NCBI GenBank assembly: GCA_947369085.1
Contig: CANBJR010000004.1
Coordinates: 35,411 to 99,410 of the forward strand
Length of the DNA stretch: 64,000 nucleotides
Origin: an uncultured Clostridia bacterium
GTDB taxonomy: Bacteria > Bacillota > Clostridia > Oscillospirales > Acutalibacteraceae
Direction: 5' to 3'
Part shown: positions 1-6,833 of the stretch, piece after piece
How positions within the stretch are numbered: the stretch's first letter is position 1
Layout of the letters: each line of letters begins with the position of its first letter
Notes under the pieces: model-generated
What the model saw: the letters and a program-made list of their open reading frames with translations, nothing else
Database searches by the model: none
Told to the model about the DNA's origin: nothing
Program-made: the position numbers and the translations under genes

Positions 1-1084
1 CGTCCTCAAGCTGTTTGCCAAGTCCGGGAATCTTTGCAAGAATACCCTTTAGCGGTCCCATCTTTTTGACCTGTTCAAATTGCTCGTTTAAGTCGTTAAA
101 GTCGAATTTGTTGGACATCATTTTTTGAGCCATCTGTTCGGCTTTTTTTTGGTCAATTTTGCTCTGTGCGTCCTCAATAAGGGTTAGAACGTCGCCCATT
201 CCGAGAATACGGCTTGCCATACGGTCGGGGTGGAAAACCTCAATATCTTCAAGTTTTTCGCCAGTGCCTGCAAATTTAATAGGTTTGCCTGTAACAGCTT
301 TAACGGAAAGAGCCGCACCGCCTCTGGTATCACCGTCAAGTTTTGTGAGAATTACGCCTGAAATTTCAAGAAGCTCGTTAAAGCTCTTTGCAACGTTTAC
401 AGCGTCTTGACCTGTCATAGAGTCAATTACAAGCAGAATTTCGTCAGGATTAACCTCGGACTTAACCTCTTTAAGCTCATTCATAAGAGCTTCGTCAATG
501 TGAAGTCTGCCTGCGGTGTCAAGAATTACTACATCGTTGCCGTAGTCCTTTGCTTGTTTGATTGCGGCTTTAGCAATCTTGACGGGATTTTCTGTTCCCA
601 TTTCAAACACGGGAACGCCCGCCTTGCCGCCGACAACCTTTAACTGGTCAATAGCAGCGGGACGGTAGATGTCGCATGCAACAAGCAGAGGTCTGCGATT
701 TTGCGCTTTAAGCATTTTTGCAAGCTTAGCCGCATGAGTTGTTTTACCTGAACCCTGCAAGCCGCAGAGCATAATTACTGTCGGAGGTTTTGATGCAAAT
801 TCAATTCTTGCGCCCTCTCCGCCCATAAGAGAAGTTAGCTCTTCGTCAACTATTTTTATTACCATCTGCGCGGGGGTAAGACTTTCCATAACGTCCTGAC
901 CTACCGCACGTTCGGTAACCTTGTTTGTGAAATCCTTGGCAACCTTGTAGTTTACGTCGGCTTCAAGCAGTGCGAGCCTTACCTCACGCATAGCTTCTTT
1001 AACGTCGCTCTCGGAAAGCTTGCCTTTGTTCTTCAATTTTTTGAATGCGTTGCTTAGTTTGTCTGCAAGTCCTTCAAAAGCCAT
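1..1084 (-). CDS. ffh: Signal recognition particle protein Ffh (partial, C-terminus off window)
   Basis: This gene reads leftward off the window edge, so about 361 codons are visible and the end of the M domain is missing. It encodes the SRP GTPase that binds signal sequences and 4.5S/6S-type SRP RNA and delivers ribosomes to FtsY at the membrane. The N domain (residues 1 to about 95) is followed by the G domain with P-loop GLQGSGKT at about 108-115, then a DTAGR motif and TKLDGD. The methionine-rich M domain begins near residue 325. The start [10 protein letters not shown] is typical of the family. It lies 11 bp downstream of ylxM, the usual Firmicutes arrangement, and should be co-transcribed with it. 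Confidence 0.97.
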   Translation of the reverse strand, partial: MAFEGLADKLSNAFKKLKNKGKLSESDVKEAMREVRLALLEADVNYKVAKDFTNKVTERAVGQDVMESLTPAQMVIKIVDEELTSLMGGEGARIEFASKPPTVIMLCGLQGSGKTTHAAKLAKMLKAQNRRPLLVACDIYRPAAIDQLKVVGGKAGVPVFEMGTENPVKIAKAAIKQAKDYGNDVVILDTAGRLHIDEALMNELKEVKSEVNPDEILLVIDSMTGQDAVNVAKSFNELLEISGVILTKLDGDTRGGAALSVKAVTGKPIKFAGTGEKLEDIEVFHPDRMASRILGMGDVLTLIEDAQSKIDQKKAEQMAQKMMSNKFDFNDLNEQFEQVKKMGPLKGILAKIPGLGKQLED

Positions 1085-1095
1085 AAAATTTCCTC

Positions 1096-1446
1096 TTATT
1101 CTTTAAGTGTGTCTGCCGTTCTTTTAATTTTGCCGGCAAGCGCTTTTATGTTGTTGTCGTGTGAATTGTCAAAGATTTCCTGCGCAACGGCTGAAATTTC
1201 TTCAAGTCCCTTTTCAAGTTCGCAGAATCTTTTGTAAAGGCCGAGCTTTTTTTCATAATCAAAAAGCTGTTGCTCACATCGTTTGATGCTGTCGCGCACG
1301 CCTTGCCTTGTAATTCCCGTCTGGTCGGCAATTTCGGCAAGCGACAAATCGTCGTTGTAGTAAAGGTCGATTGCCTTTCTGCCCGACGGCTTCAAAAGCT
1401 CGCCGTAAAAGTCAAACAGCAGTGAAACTTCAATGTTCTTTTCCAT
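1096..1446 (-). CDS. ylxM: YlxM/p13 family putative DNA-binding protein
   Basis: This is a 116-residue protein with a sigma-70 region-4-like helix-turn-helix (about residues 35-60, LAEIADQTGITRQGV). YlxM proteins are nearly always encoded immediately upstream of ffh and are thought to modulate the SRP pathway; the biochemical role is not well settled. A good ribosome-binding site (GGGAG, 8 nt spacing) precedes the ATG. The C-terminal half is helical and charged. Together with ffh it is driven by a strong promoter at 1512-1540, with a palindrome in the leader. Confidence 0.9.
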   Translation of the reverse strand: MEKNIEVSLLFDFYGELLKPSGRKAIDLYYNDDLSLAEIADQTGITRQGVRDSIKRCEQQLFDYEKKLGLYKRFCELEKGLEEISAVAQEIFDNSHDNNIKALAGKIKRTADTLKE

Positions 1447-1482
1447 TTTTTCAGCTCCCTGCCGTACAAAAACGAAATGAGA

Positions 1483-1503
1483 TGTAAAGTAAATTTCTTT
1501 ACA
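1483..1503 (-). promoter_or_regulatory. Palindrome in the ylxM-ffh 5' leader (possible operator)
   Basis: TGTAAAG and CTTTACA form a perfect 7-bp inverted repeat with a 7-bp spacer. It lies just downstream of the ylxM -10 box, about where transcription should start. It could be a repressor site, perhaps for YlxM itself, or an RNA hairpin. Only the symmetry and position are observed. Confidence 0.4.
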
Positions 1504-1511
1504 CCAACGAA

Positions 1512-1540
1512 ATTATAATACATACCGACTGTTTTGTCAA
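1512..1540 (-). promoter_or_regulatory. SigA promoter of ylxM-ffh
   Basis: On the minus strand there is a consensus TTGACA, 17 bp, then consensus TATAAT. It is about 65 bp upstream of the ylxM start codon, a perfect match to a vegetative promoter. Confidence 0.9.
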
Positions 1541-1799
1541 GAAATTTCTGTAAAAAAGCTGTTTCTGTATTTTGTATGATATAGGTATGGATATTTTCTC
1601 GAATGAGTTTTATTAAAGAACAGTGCATTTTAAACGCTGTAAGTACAACATAAGCAGTATGATTTTTCGCCCGAATTGAAGATATAACAATAAATATTAC
1701 AAACAAGACTTTTTTATAACTTGCGTTTTCGTCACATTTTACAAAAATTAAAATTTTAGTTAAAAAAGCTATTTTTTATGAGTTTTTATTTTGCATTTG

Positions 1800-1808
1800 T
1801 GGTATAAT
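1800..1808 (+). promoter_or_regulatory. Extended -10 promoter of phoH
   Basis: TGG followed by TATAAT is an extended -10 element without a recognisable -35 box. The implied transcript start is near 1814-1816, leaving almost no leader before the TTG at 1825. Confidence 0.55.
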
Positions 1809-1824
1809 TGTTTTGTTAAATTAG

Positions 1825-2802
1825 TTGAAACAGGAGTTTTGCCTTACGGAACAAATTCTGAATATTGATAGAATGGAAAGCGCAGTTGCCCTTTTTGGAA
1901 GTTTTGACGAGAACATAAAACTTATCGAAAAGGAGTTCGGCGTTCGTATAACCTGCCGTGACAGCGAGCTTAAAATCGACGGCGAGGCTGAAAGCGTGTC
2001 AAAAGCAGGCAGGGTGATTGAAAGCCTTTTGCGCCTGATTAACCGAGGAGAATTGCTTTCGGAGCAAAACATTCGCTACTGCATTTCACTTGTCAATGAC
2101 GACAGCGAGGAAAAAATTGAACAGCTTGCAGGTGATTGTATCTGCATTACTTCGAAGGGCAAGCCGATTAAACCAAAGACAATCGGTCAGAAGCGTTACT
2201 GCAATATGATTGCCGATAACACAATTACAATCGGCGTAGGTCCTGCCGGAACAGGCAAAACCTACCTTGCGGTTGCAATGGCGGTTACTGCGTTTCGCAG
2301 TAAACAGATTAACAGAATTATTTTAACCCGTCCTGCTGTTGAAGCAGGTGAAAAGCTCGGATTTTTGCCCGGCGACCTGCAAAGCAAGGTTGACCCTTAT
2401 CTTCGTCCGCTGTATGACGCTCTGTTTGATATGCTCGGAGCAGAAACGTATCAGAAATACGTTGAGCGGGGTAATATTGAGGTTGCACCTCTTGCGTATA
2501 TGCGAGGCAGAACGCTTGATGACAGCTTTATAATACTTGACGAGGCACAGAATACAACAAGTGAGCAGATGAAGATGTTTCTTACACGTCTCGGATTTAA
2601 CTCCAAAATGGTAATTACGGGCGATATTACGCAGATTGACCTGCCCAGAGGAGCTAAAAGCGGACTAAAAGACTGCATTAAAATTCTGAAAAACATTGAG
2701 GGAATAGGAAGTTGTACGTTTGATGAGCGTGACGTTGTGCGCCATAGACTTGTTCAGGATATTATCAAAGCTTATGCAAAGTATGAAAACACAAGGACAT
2801 AG
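1825..2802 (+). CDS. phoH: PhoH-like ATPase
   Basis: This encodes a cytoplasmic PhoH/YbeZ-type P-loop ATPase of about 325 residues, a family tied to RNA metabolism and to the rRNA endonuclease YbeY, encoded next. An N-terminal KH-like region precedes Walker A GPAGTGKT (about 139-146) and Walker B FIILDEAQN (about 233-241). The PhoH signature LTRPAVEAGEKLGFLPGD is present. The start is uncertain. TTG 1825 is the only upstream start in frame, but it lacks a ribosome-binding site and the nearest AGGAG (1832-1836) lies inside the frame. The first ATG is at 1873. A palindromic hairpin (2810-2840) separates phoH from ybeY. Confidence 0.93.
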   Translation: MKQEFCLTEQILNIDRMESAVALFGSFDENIKLIEKEFGVRITCRDSELKIDGEAESVSKAGRVIESLLRLINRGELLSEQNIRYCISLVNDDSEEKIEQLAGDCICITSKGKPIKPKTIGQKRYCNMIADNTITIGVGPAGTGKTYLAVAMAVTAFRSKQINRIILTRPAVEAGEKLGFLPGDLQSKVDPYLRPLYDALFDMLGAETYQKYVERGNIEVAPLAYMRGRTLDDSFIILDEAQNTTSEQMKMFLTRLGFNSKMVITGDITQIDLPRGAKSGLKDCIKILKNIEGIGSCTFDERDVVRHRLVQDIIKAYAKYENTRT

Positions 2803-2809
2803 TAAATTT

Positions 2810-2840
2810 AACATAACGCAATTGGGTATCGGGTTATGTT
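2810..2840 (+). other. Intercistronic hairpin between phoH and ybeY
   Basis: AACATAAC at 2810-2817 pairs with GTTATGTT at 2833-2840, with A/T-rich flanks that extend the symmetry. No U-tract follows, so it may be an mRNA-stability or attenuation hairpin rather than a full terminator. Confidence 0.4.
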
Positions 2841-2873
2841 TAAATATAAAATCTGTTGAAAGGAATGGTTAAA

Positions 2874-3386
2874 ATGGCAGATAACAAAATAAGAGTAGTG
2901 ATAACGAACAAACAAAAGACAGTAAAAATCCCTACGGGAATAAGAATGCTTGTGCGCCGTTGTTGTAACGCAGTGCTTCAGATGGAAAAATTTGAAGGAC
3001 CTGCCGAAATCAGCGTTACCTTTACTGATAACAAAGGCATAAAAGAGCTTAACAGTCAGTATCGCAACAAGGATATTGAAACAGACGTGCTTTCATTCCC
3101 GATGGGTGAAAACGGCGTTTATGATACCGATATGGAAACGGGAGCAAAGATTCTCGGCGATGTTGTAATTTCAATGGAAAAGGCAAGAGATCAGGCTGAG
3201 CTTTTCGGACATTCTCTCCAAAGAGAGGTTGGCTATCTTACTGCTCACAGCGTGCTTCATCTTCTCGGCTATGACCATATGGAGAACCTTGAAAAAGTAA
3301 GAATGAGAGAGAAAGAAGAGCTTGTTATGGAACAGCTCGGACTTCCTGCCTCATCAAGCTACATAGTTGATGACGCTTTGATTTGA
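2874..3386 (+). CDS. ybeY: Endoribonuclease YbeY
   Basis: This 170-residue zinc metalloendoribonuclease acts in rRNA maturation and 70S quality control. The zinc-binding signature with three histidines (HSVLHLLGYDH) is near residues 125-135. The core motif TDVLSFPM is also present. I chose the ATG at 2874 because AAAGG lies about 10 nt upstream; the in-frame TTG 2856 and ATG 2865 sit too close to that site. phoH-ybeY-dgkA-era is a classic Firmicutes gene order. The dgkA start follows the stop by one base, implying translational coupling. Confidence 0.95.
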   Translation: MADNKIRVVITNKQKTVKIPTGIRMLVRRCCNAVLQMEKFEGPAEISVTFTDNKGIKELNSQYRNKDIETDVLSFPMGENGVYDTDMETGAKILGDVVISMEKARDQAELFGHSLQREVGYLTAHSVLHLLGYDHMENLEKVRMREKEELVMEQLGLPASSSYIVDDALI

Positions 3387-3387
3387 T

Positions 3388-3876
3388 ATGAAAAAACAGA
3401 TTTTAAGCTTTAAATGTGCCTTTCGAGGTATATGGTACACGGTTAAAAGTGAGAGCCATATGAGGTTTCATATGGTAGCGGGATTTTACGTTCTGTTGTT
3501 TTCTCTTTTTTATGATTTCTCGGTTGCTCAGACTGCTTTGTTGATTATTCTGACAGCGCTTATTATGGCTGCCGAAATTGTAAACACCTGTATTGAAGAG
3601 CTTTGCAATCTGATTTCTGACAGATACGAACCGCTTATCAGAGTTGCAAAAGATACTGCGGCGGGGGCGGTGCTTGTTCTGTCAATTGCGGCTGTAGCCG
3701 TAGCCGCAGTTTTCTTTCTCGATTTTGACGTGCTTTACGGGATTTTTCTTTTCTTTAGCGATAATCCCTTTTTGCTCGTACTGCTTTTAATTTCAGCCGT
3801 TTTTTCGGTTGTTTTTGTAAAGCTCGGCCCTGTCAAAATCAAGGAAAAGCTTTTGCGCCTAAAAGTAAAGAAATAA
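3388..3876 (+). CDS. dgkA: Diacylglycerol/undecaprenol kinase, DgkA family
   Basis: This 162-residue membrane kinase is of the small trimeric DgkA type. In Gram-positives these enzymes phosphorylate undecaprenol for lipid-carrier recycling. The family signature E-x-VNTCIEE (about residues 63-71) is present, with several hydrophobic segments at about 32-50, 50-62, 90-112 and 118-150. The C-terminal extension is longer than in minimal DgkA (about 120-130 residues) and adds an extra membrane segment. It sits between ybeY and era, with a hairpin terminator or attenuator before era. Confidence 0.9.
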   Translation: MKKQILSFKCAFRGIWYTVKSESHMRFHMVAGFYVLLFSLFYDFSVAQTALLIILTALIMAAEIVNTCIEELCNLISDRYEPLIRVAKDTAAGAVLVLSIAAVAVAAVFFLDFDVLYGIFLFFSDNPFLLVLLLISAVFSVVFVKLGPVKIKEKLLRLKVKK

Positions 3877-3881
3877 TAAAA

Positions 3882-3915
3882 GGGGCATACTGTATTCGGT
3901 TTGCCCCGAATTTTT
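3882..3915 (+). terminator. Hairpin with T-run between dgkA and era
   Basis: GGGGCA (3882-3887) pairs with TGCCCC (3902-3907) across a 14-nt loop, followed by GAATTTTT. The short T-run suggests partial termination, so era may be attenuated rather than isolated. Confidence 0.6.
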
Positions 3916-3931
3916 GTATAAGAGGTAATTG

Positions 3932-4840
3932 ATGAATACTAACGATAAATCCGCTTTTGTCGCTATAGTCGGCAGACCGAATGTTGGCAAAAGCTCAATA
4001 CTAAACAGACTTCTCGGACAGAAAATCGCAATTGTTTCAAGCAAGCCGCAGACCACCAGAAACAGAATTACGGGTGTGCTTACAGACGGTGAATATCAGC
4101 TTGTTTTCTTTGATACGCCCGGTATGCATAAACCCAAAAATTCACTGGGCAAGTATATGGTGCGTTCCGTAAATGAATCCGTAGGCGGAGTTGACTGCTG
4201 TATGCTCGTTGTTGAGGCAGACAAAGAACCCGGAAACACGGAGATTGCGCTCATTGAAAAATTCAAGGCACTTGAAATGCCTGCAATTCTTGCCATTAAC
4301 AAAATTGATATGCTCAGGGAAAAAGACGCTTTGATGAAGCAGATTCTTGACTACACAAAGCTCTATAATTTTGAGGCTGTCGTGCCGGTAAGCGCACAGG
4401 ACGGCAGCGGTATGAGCGAACTTCTGGACGAGCTTAAAAAGCAGTCGAGTGAGGGAGGTCATTACTTTGACGATGATACTCTCACCGACCAGCCCGAAAG
4501 GGTAATTGTAGCCGAGATTATCCGTGAAAAGATTTTAAGACTCTGTGACAAAGAAATTCCGCACGGTACTGCTGTTGTAATCGAAAAAATGAAAACAAGG
4601 GACAACGGTATTTTGGATATTGACGCAACTATTTTCTGTGAGCGTGACACGCATAAGAGAATAATTATAGGAAAAAGCGGCGCAATGCTCAAAAAAATCA
4701 GCACGTTTGCCCGTCAGGATATCGAAAACTTTTTTGACTGCAAGGTGTTTTTGCAGACGTGGGTAAAGGTAAAAGAGGATTGGCGCAACCGTGCGCAGAT
4801 TTTGCAGAATTTCGGTTTTGATGAAAAGAATTTTGATTGA
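3932..4840 (+). CDS. era: GTPase Era
   Basis: This is a 302-residue ribosome-assembly GTPase that binds the 3' end of 16S rRNA. G1 GRPNVGKS is at about 14-21; DTPG (G3) and NKID (G4) follow. The C-terminal KH domain contains GKSGAMLKKI. ATG 3932 is preferred over the in-frame TTG 3929 because AGAGG sits 6 nt upstream. Its stop overlaps the next gene's start (TGATG). Confidence 0.97.
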   Translation: MNTNDKSAFVAIVGRPNVGKSSILNRLLGQKIAIVSSKPQTTRNRITGVLTDGEYQLVFFDTPGMHKPKNSLGKYMVRSVNESVGGVDCCMLVVEADKEPGNTEIALIEKFKALEMPAILAINKIDMLREKDALMKQILDYTKLYNFEAVVPVSAQDGSGMSELLDELKKQSSEGGHYFDDDTLTDQPERVIVAEIIREKILRLCDKEIPHGTAVVIEKMKTRDNGILDIDATIFCERDTHKRIIIGKSGAMLKKISTFARQDIENFFDCKVFLQTWVKVKEDWRNRAQILQNFGFDEKNFD

Positions 4841-5310
4841 TGAGAGCAGTATTAACTAAAGCGGTGTTTTCCGATTGCGGACAAATCCATAAAATGCAGG
4901 TTTCGGCATTTGCTGAACTGCTTGAAAAATATCGTGACTATGAAACAAATCCTGCGTCGGAATCACTTGAAAAGATACAAAATAAATTCAGCCAATCCTT
5001 TACCGATTATTATTTTATTATGCTCGGAAATACAAAAATCGGCGTTATGAGAGTAGTAAGATTAAGCGACACAGTTTGCAGAATATCGCCGATGTTCATT
5101 TTGCCCGAATATCAGAATAATGGCTATGCTCAATATGCTTTGTCGGCTGTTGAAAAGTTATATCCTAATGTAAATGAATGGCAGCTTGATACTATAAAAG
5201 AAGAAAGCAAACTTTGCTGTTTGTATGAGAAATGCGGATATACTCCGACAGGCAAAGAAGAAGTCATAAAAGACGGAATGACGATTGTTTATTACCGCAA
5301 GCAGGTTTAG
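4840..5310 (+). CDS. GNAT family N-acetyltransferase
   Basis: This 156-residue protein has the GNAT fold. The central strand and acetyl-CoA loop are recognisable in FILPEYQNNGYAQYAL (about 89-104), a version of the R/Q-x-x-G-x-G/A loop, and the C-terminal LYEKCGY motif is typical. The substrate cannot be told from sequence. The start overlaps the era stop by one base, implying translational coupling. Acetyltransferases are frequent passengers downstream of housekeeping operons, so a functional link to Era is not implied. Confidence 0.85.
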   Translation: MRAVLTKAVFSDCGQIHKMQVSAFAELLEKYRDYETNPASESLEKIQNKFSQSFTDYYFIMLGNTKIGVMRVVRLSDTVCRISPMFILPEYQNNGYAQYALSAVEKLYPNVNEWQLDTIKEESKLCCLYEKCGYTPTGKEEVIKDGMTIVYYRKQV

Positions 5311-5340
5311 AATTATGTAAAGCTATAGACTTATTCCAAT

Positions 5341-5368
5341 GTAGGGAACGACCCTTGTGTCGTTCCTA
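5341..5368 (+). repeat. REP-like palindrome upstream of the transposase
   Basis: GGAACGAC, a 6-nt loop and GTCGTTCC form an 8-bp perfect stem, flanked by GTAG and TA. The unit recurs in reverse orientation, with one internal mismatch, inside the transposase gene at 5652-5679. Its position next to a RAYT gene fits a REP sequence mobilised by that enzyme. Confidence 0.75.
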
Positions 5369-5395
5369 ATGGTTAAAATACCAAGGTGAGATTTT

Positions 5396-5890
5396 ATGCC
5401 TTTCTTTAGCAGAAAACCGCAACGTCTGAAAAATTATGATTATTCCCGGAATAATGCGTATTTTCTTACAATATGCACGCAGAATAAAAAACATATTTTA
5501 GGAAGTATTGCAGATGGAAAGATGATTTTAAGCGAGTTCGGCAAACAGGTTGATAACCGTATTTTAAATATTGAAAAAATATGCGGCACCAAGATTGAAA
5601 ATTACGTGATTATGCCTAATCATATTCATACTTTGCTTTTGATTGACGGTATAGGAACGACACAGGGGTCGTTCCCTACAGTATCTCGGATTTTGCAGAA
5701 ATTAAAATCTGTTACAACATTAGATTATATTATCGGTGTTAAATCAGGTTTATATGAACCCTTTGAAAATAAAATCTGGCAAAAATCTTTTCACGACCAT
5801 ATTATCCGCAATAAAAATGATTATTTGAAAATTTGGGAATATATAGAAAACAATCCTCTCAAATGGAATTTGGATTGCTACTATAATTAA
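5396..5890 (+). CDS. REP-associated tyrosine transposase (IS200-like, Y1/HUH family)
   Basis: This 164-residue protein is of the TnpA-REP/RAYT type, which cuts and joins single-stranded DNA at REP palindromes. The HUH motif is in MPNHIHTLLLI (about 77-87). The C-terminal helix with the catalytic tyrosine region is WQKSFHDHIIRNKNDYLKI (about 127-145), and the protein ends with IENNPLKW, both typical of RAYTs. It is a single-copy gene here with no second transposase. A REP-like palindrome lies 27 bp upstream and another lies within codons 86-95, encoding a short Gly/Thr/Ser insertion after the HUH strand. It may be a domesticated rather than a mobile gene. Confidence 0.88.
   Translation: MPFFSRKPQRLKNYDYSRNNAYFLTICTQNKKHILGSIADGKMILSEFGKQVDNRILNIEKICGTKIENYVIMPNHIHTLLLIDGIGTTQGSFPTVSRILQKLKSVTTLDYIIGVKSGLYEPFENKIWQKSFHDHIIRNKNDYLKIWEYIENNPLKWNLDCYYN
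5652..5679 (+). repeat. REP-like palindrome inside the transposase coding region
   Basis: This 28-bp stretch is the reverse complement of the unit at 5341-5368 with one mismatch near the loop. Stem GGAACGAC/GTCGTTCC is preserved. It is translated in frame as part of the RAYT protein. Confidence 0.75.
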
Positions 5891-5956
5891 AATATCCAGA
5901 ATCTGCTTTATATAAAATCGCACTATCCGAAAACAATAAATTCGGAGGTGTTTTAA

Positions 5957-6130
5957 ATGGACGACTGGTATATGTGGCAGGCGTTTTTTACAACGGGAAA
6001 TGTTCTTGATTACCTTCGCTACAAGAGTATTCAGAACGCAAAGGACACCGGTGCTGACACCGTTTCAAGGGAGGAAACCGATGAAATTCCGGACAGAAGG
6101 ACTTATAATCAAGGAACAGAATATCGGTGA
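5957..6130 (+). CDS. yqzL: YqzL-like small protein, overlapping recO
   Basis: This 57-residue open frame starts MDDWYMWQAFFTTGNV and has a strong ribosome-binding site (GGAGGTG, about 6 nt upstream). The N-terminal W-x-x-F-x-x-TG-x-x-x-x-Y-L pattern resembles YqzL, a small protein of unknown function encoded just before recO in Bacillus. The last 50 bp overlap the recO start in a different frame; the C-terminal residues after about 42 are therefore constrained by recO. Identification rests on the short N-terminal pattern and position. Confidence 0.7.
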   Translation: MDDWYMWQAFFTTGNVLDYLRYKSIQNAKDTGADTVSREETDEIPDRRTYNQGTEYR

Positions 6131-6824
6131 GCAGGACAAGCTTGTTTTTGCCCTTACAAAATCTAACGGCGTAATAAAAGCGTTTGTCAGAGGTGCAAAA
6201 AACATCAAAAACCAAAAGTGCGCCTCTACTTCGCTGCTTTCATATTCCCGACTCACGGTTTACAAGGGTCGGGACAGCTACATAATAGGTGATGCGCAGA
6301 CAATACGCATATTTTCAAAGCTTAGAAGCGACGTCAAAAAAATGTGTCTTGCGCAGTATTTTTGCGAGCTTGCGCTCACAATTTGTCCGAGAGAGCAAAA
6401 GTCGGAGCTGTTTTTGAGCCTTATTCTGAATTCTCTGTACCTGCTCGGCGAAGAAAAGCGCAGTGCGCAGTTAATTAAGCCGTGCTTTGAAATGCGCCTT
6501 GCAAGTATGGCGGGTTATATGCCTGACCTGCGAATGTGCAGGCATTGCGGAGAGTACTGCCCCGATACAATGTATTTTTTACCAAAGCTCGGGATGCTTG
6601 AATGTGCAGATTGCCACAATAAAAACGGAGAAATTGCAATAGGGCTTAATCCGTCAGCACTGACTGCACTTCGTCACACGGTTTATGCAGACGATGACAA
6701 GCTGTTTTCATTTTCACTTTCACCGCAGGGGCTTGAAGTGCTCAATCAGGCAAGCGAAAGCTATTTAAAATACAGATTCGAAAAGGATTTCAAAACATTG
6801 ACGTTTTATAAAATGATAAGTTAA
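6081..6824 (+). CDS. recO: DNA repair protein RecO
   Basis: This is a 247-residue recombination mediator that works with RecR to load RecA onto SSB-coated single-stranded DNA. The N-terminal OB fold (residues 1-80) begins MKFRTEGLIIKEQ. A four-cysteine zinc-binding pair, CRHCG and CADCH, lies at about 153-180 in the C-terminal domain. ATG 6081 is chosen because of the AGGGAGG 6-7 nt upstream and the family start; a longer frame from 6000 has no ribosome-binding site. Gene order yqzL-recO matches Bacillus. mutS2 follows 9 bp downstream. Confidence 0.95.
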   Translation: MKFRTEGLIIKEQNIGEQDKLVFALTKSNGVIKAFVRGAKNIKNQKCASTSLLSYSRLTVYKGRDSYIIGDAQTIRIFSKLRSDVKKMCLAQYFCELALTICPREQKSELFLSLILNSLYLLGEEKRSAQLIKPCFEMRLASMAGYMPDLRMCRHCGEYCPDTMYFLPKLGMLECADCHNKNGEIAIGLNPSALTALRHTVYADDDKLFSFSLSPQGLEVLNQASESYLKYRFEKDFKTLTFYKMIS

Positions 6825-6833
6825 GGATAAATT

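Noticed and set aside
407..643. Rightward frame opposite ffh
   Set aside because: It is antisense to the strongly conserved Ffh G domain, with no ribosome-binding site.
6000..6080. N-terminal extension of RecO from 6000
   Set aside because: It overlaps the yqzL-like gene, lacks a ribosome-binding site, and RecO proteins start at the OB fold.
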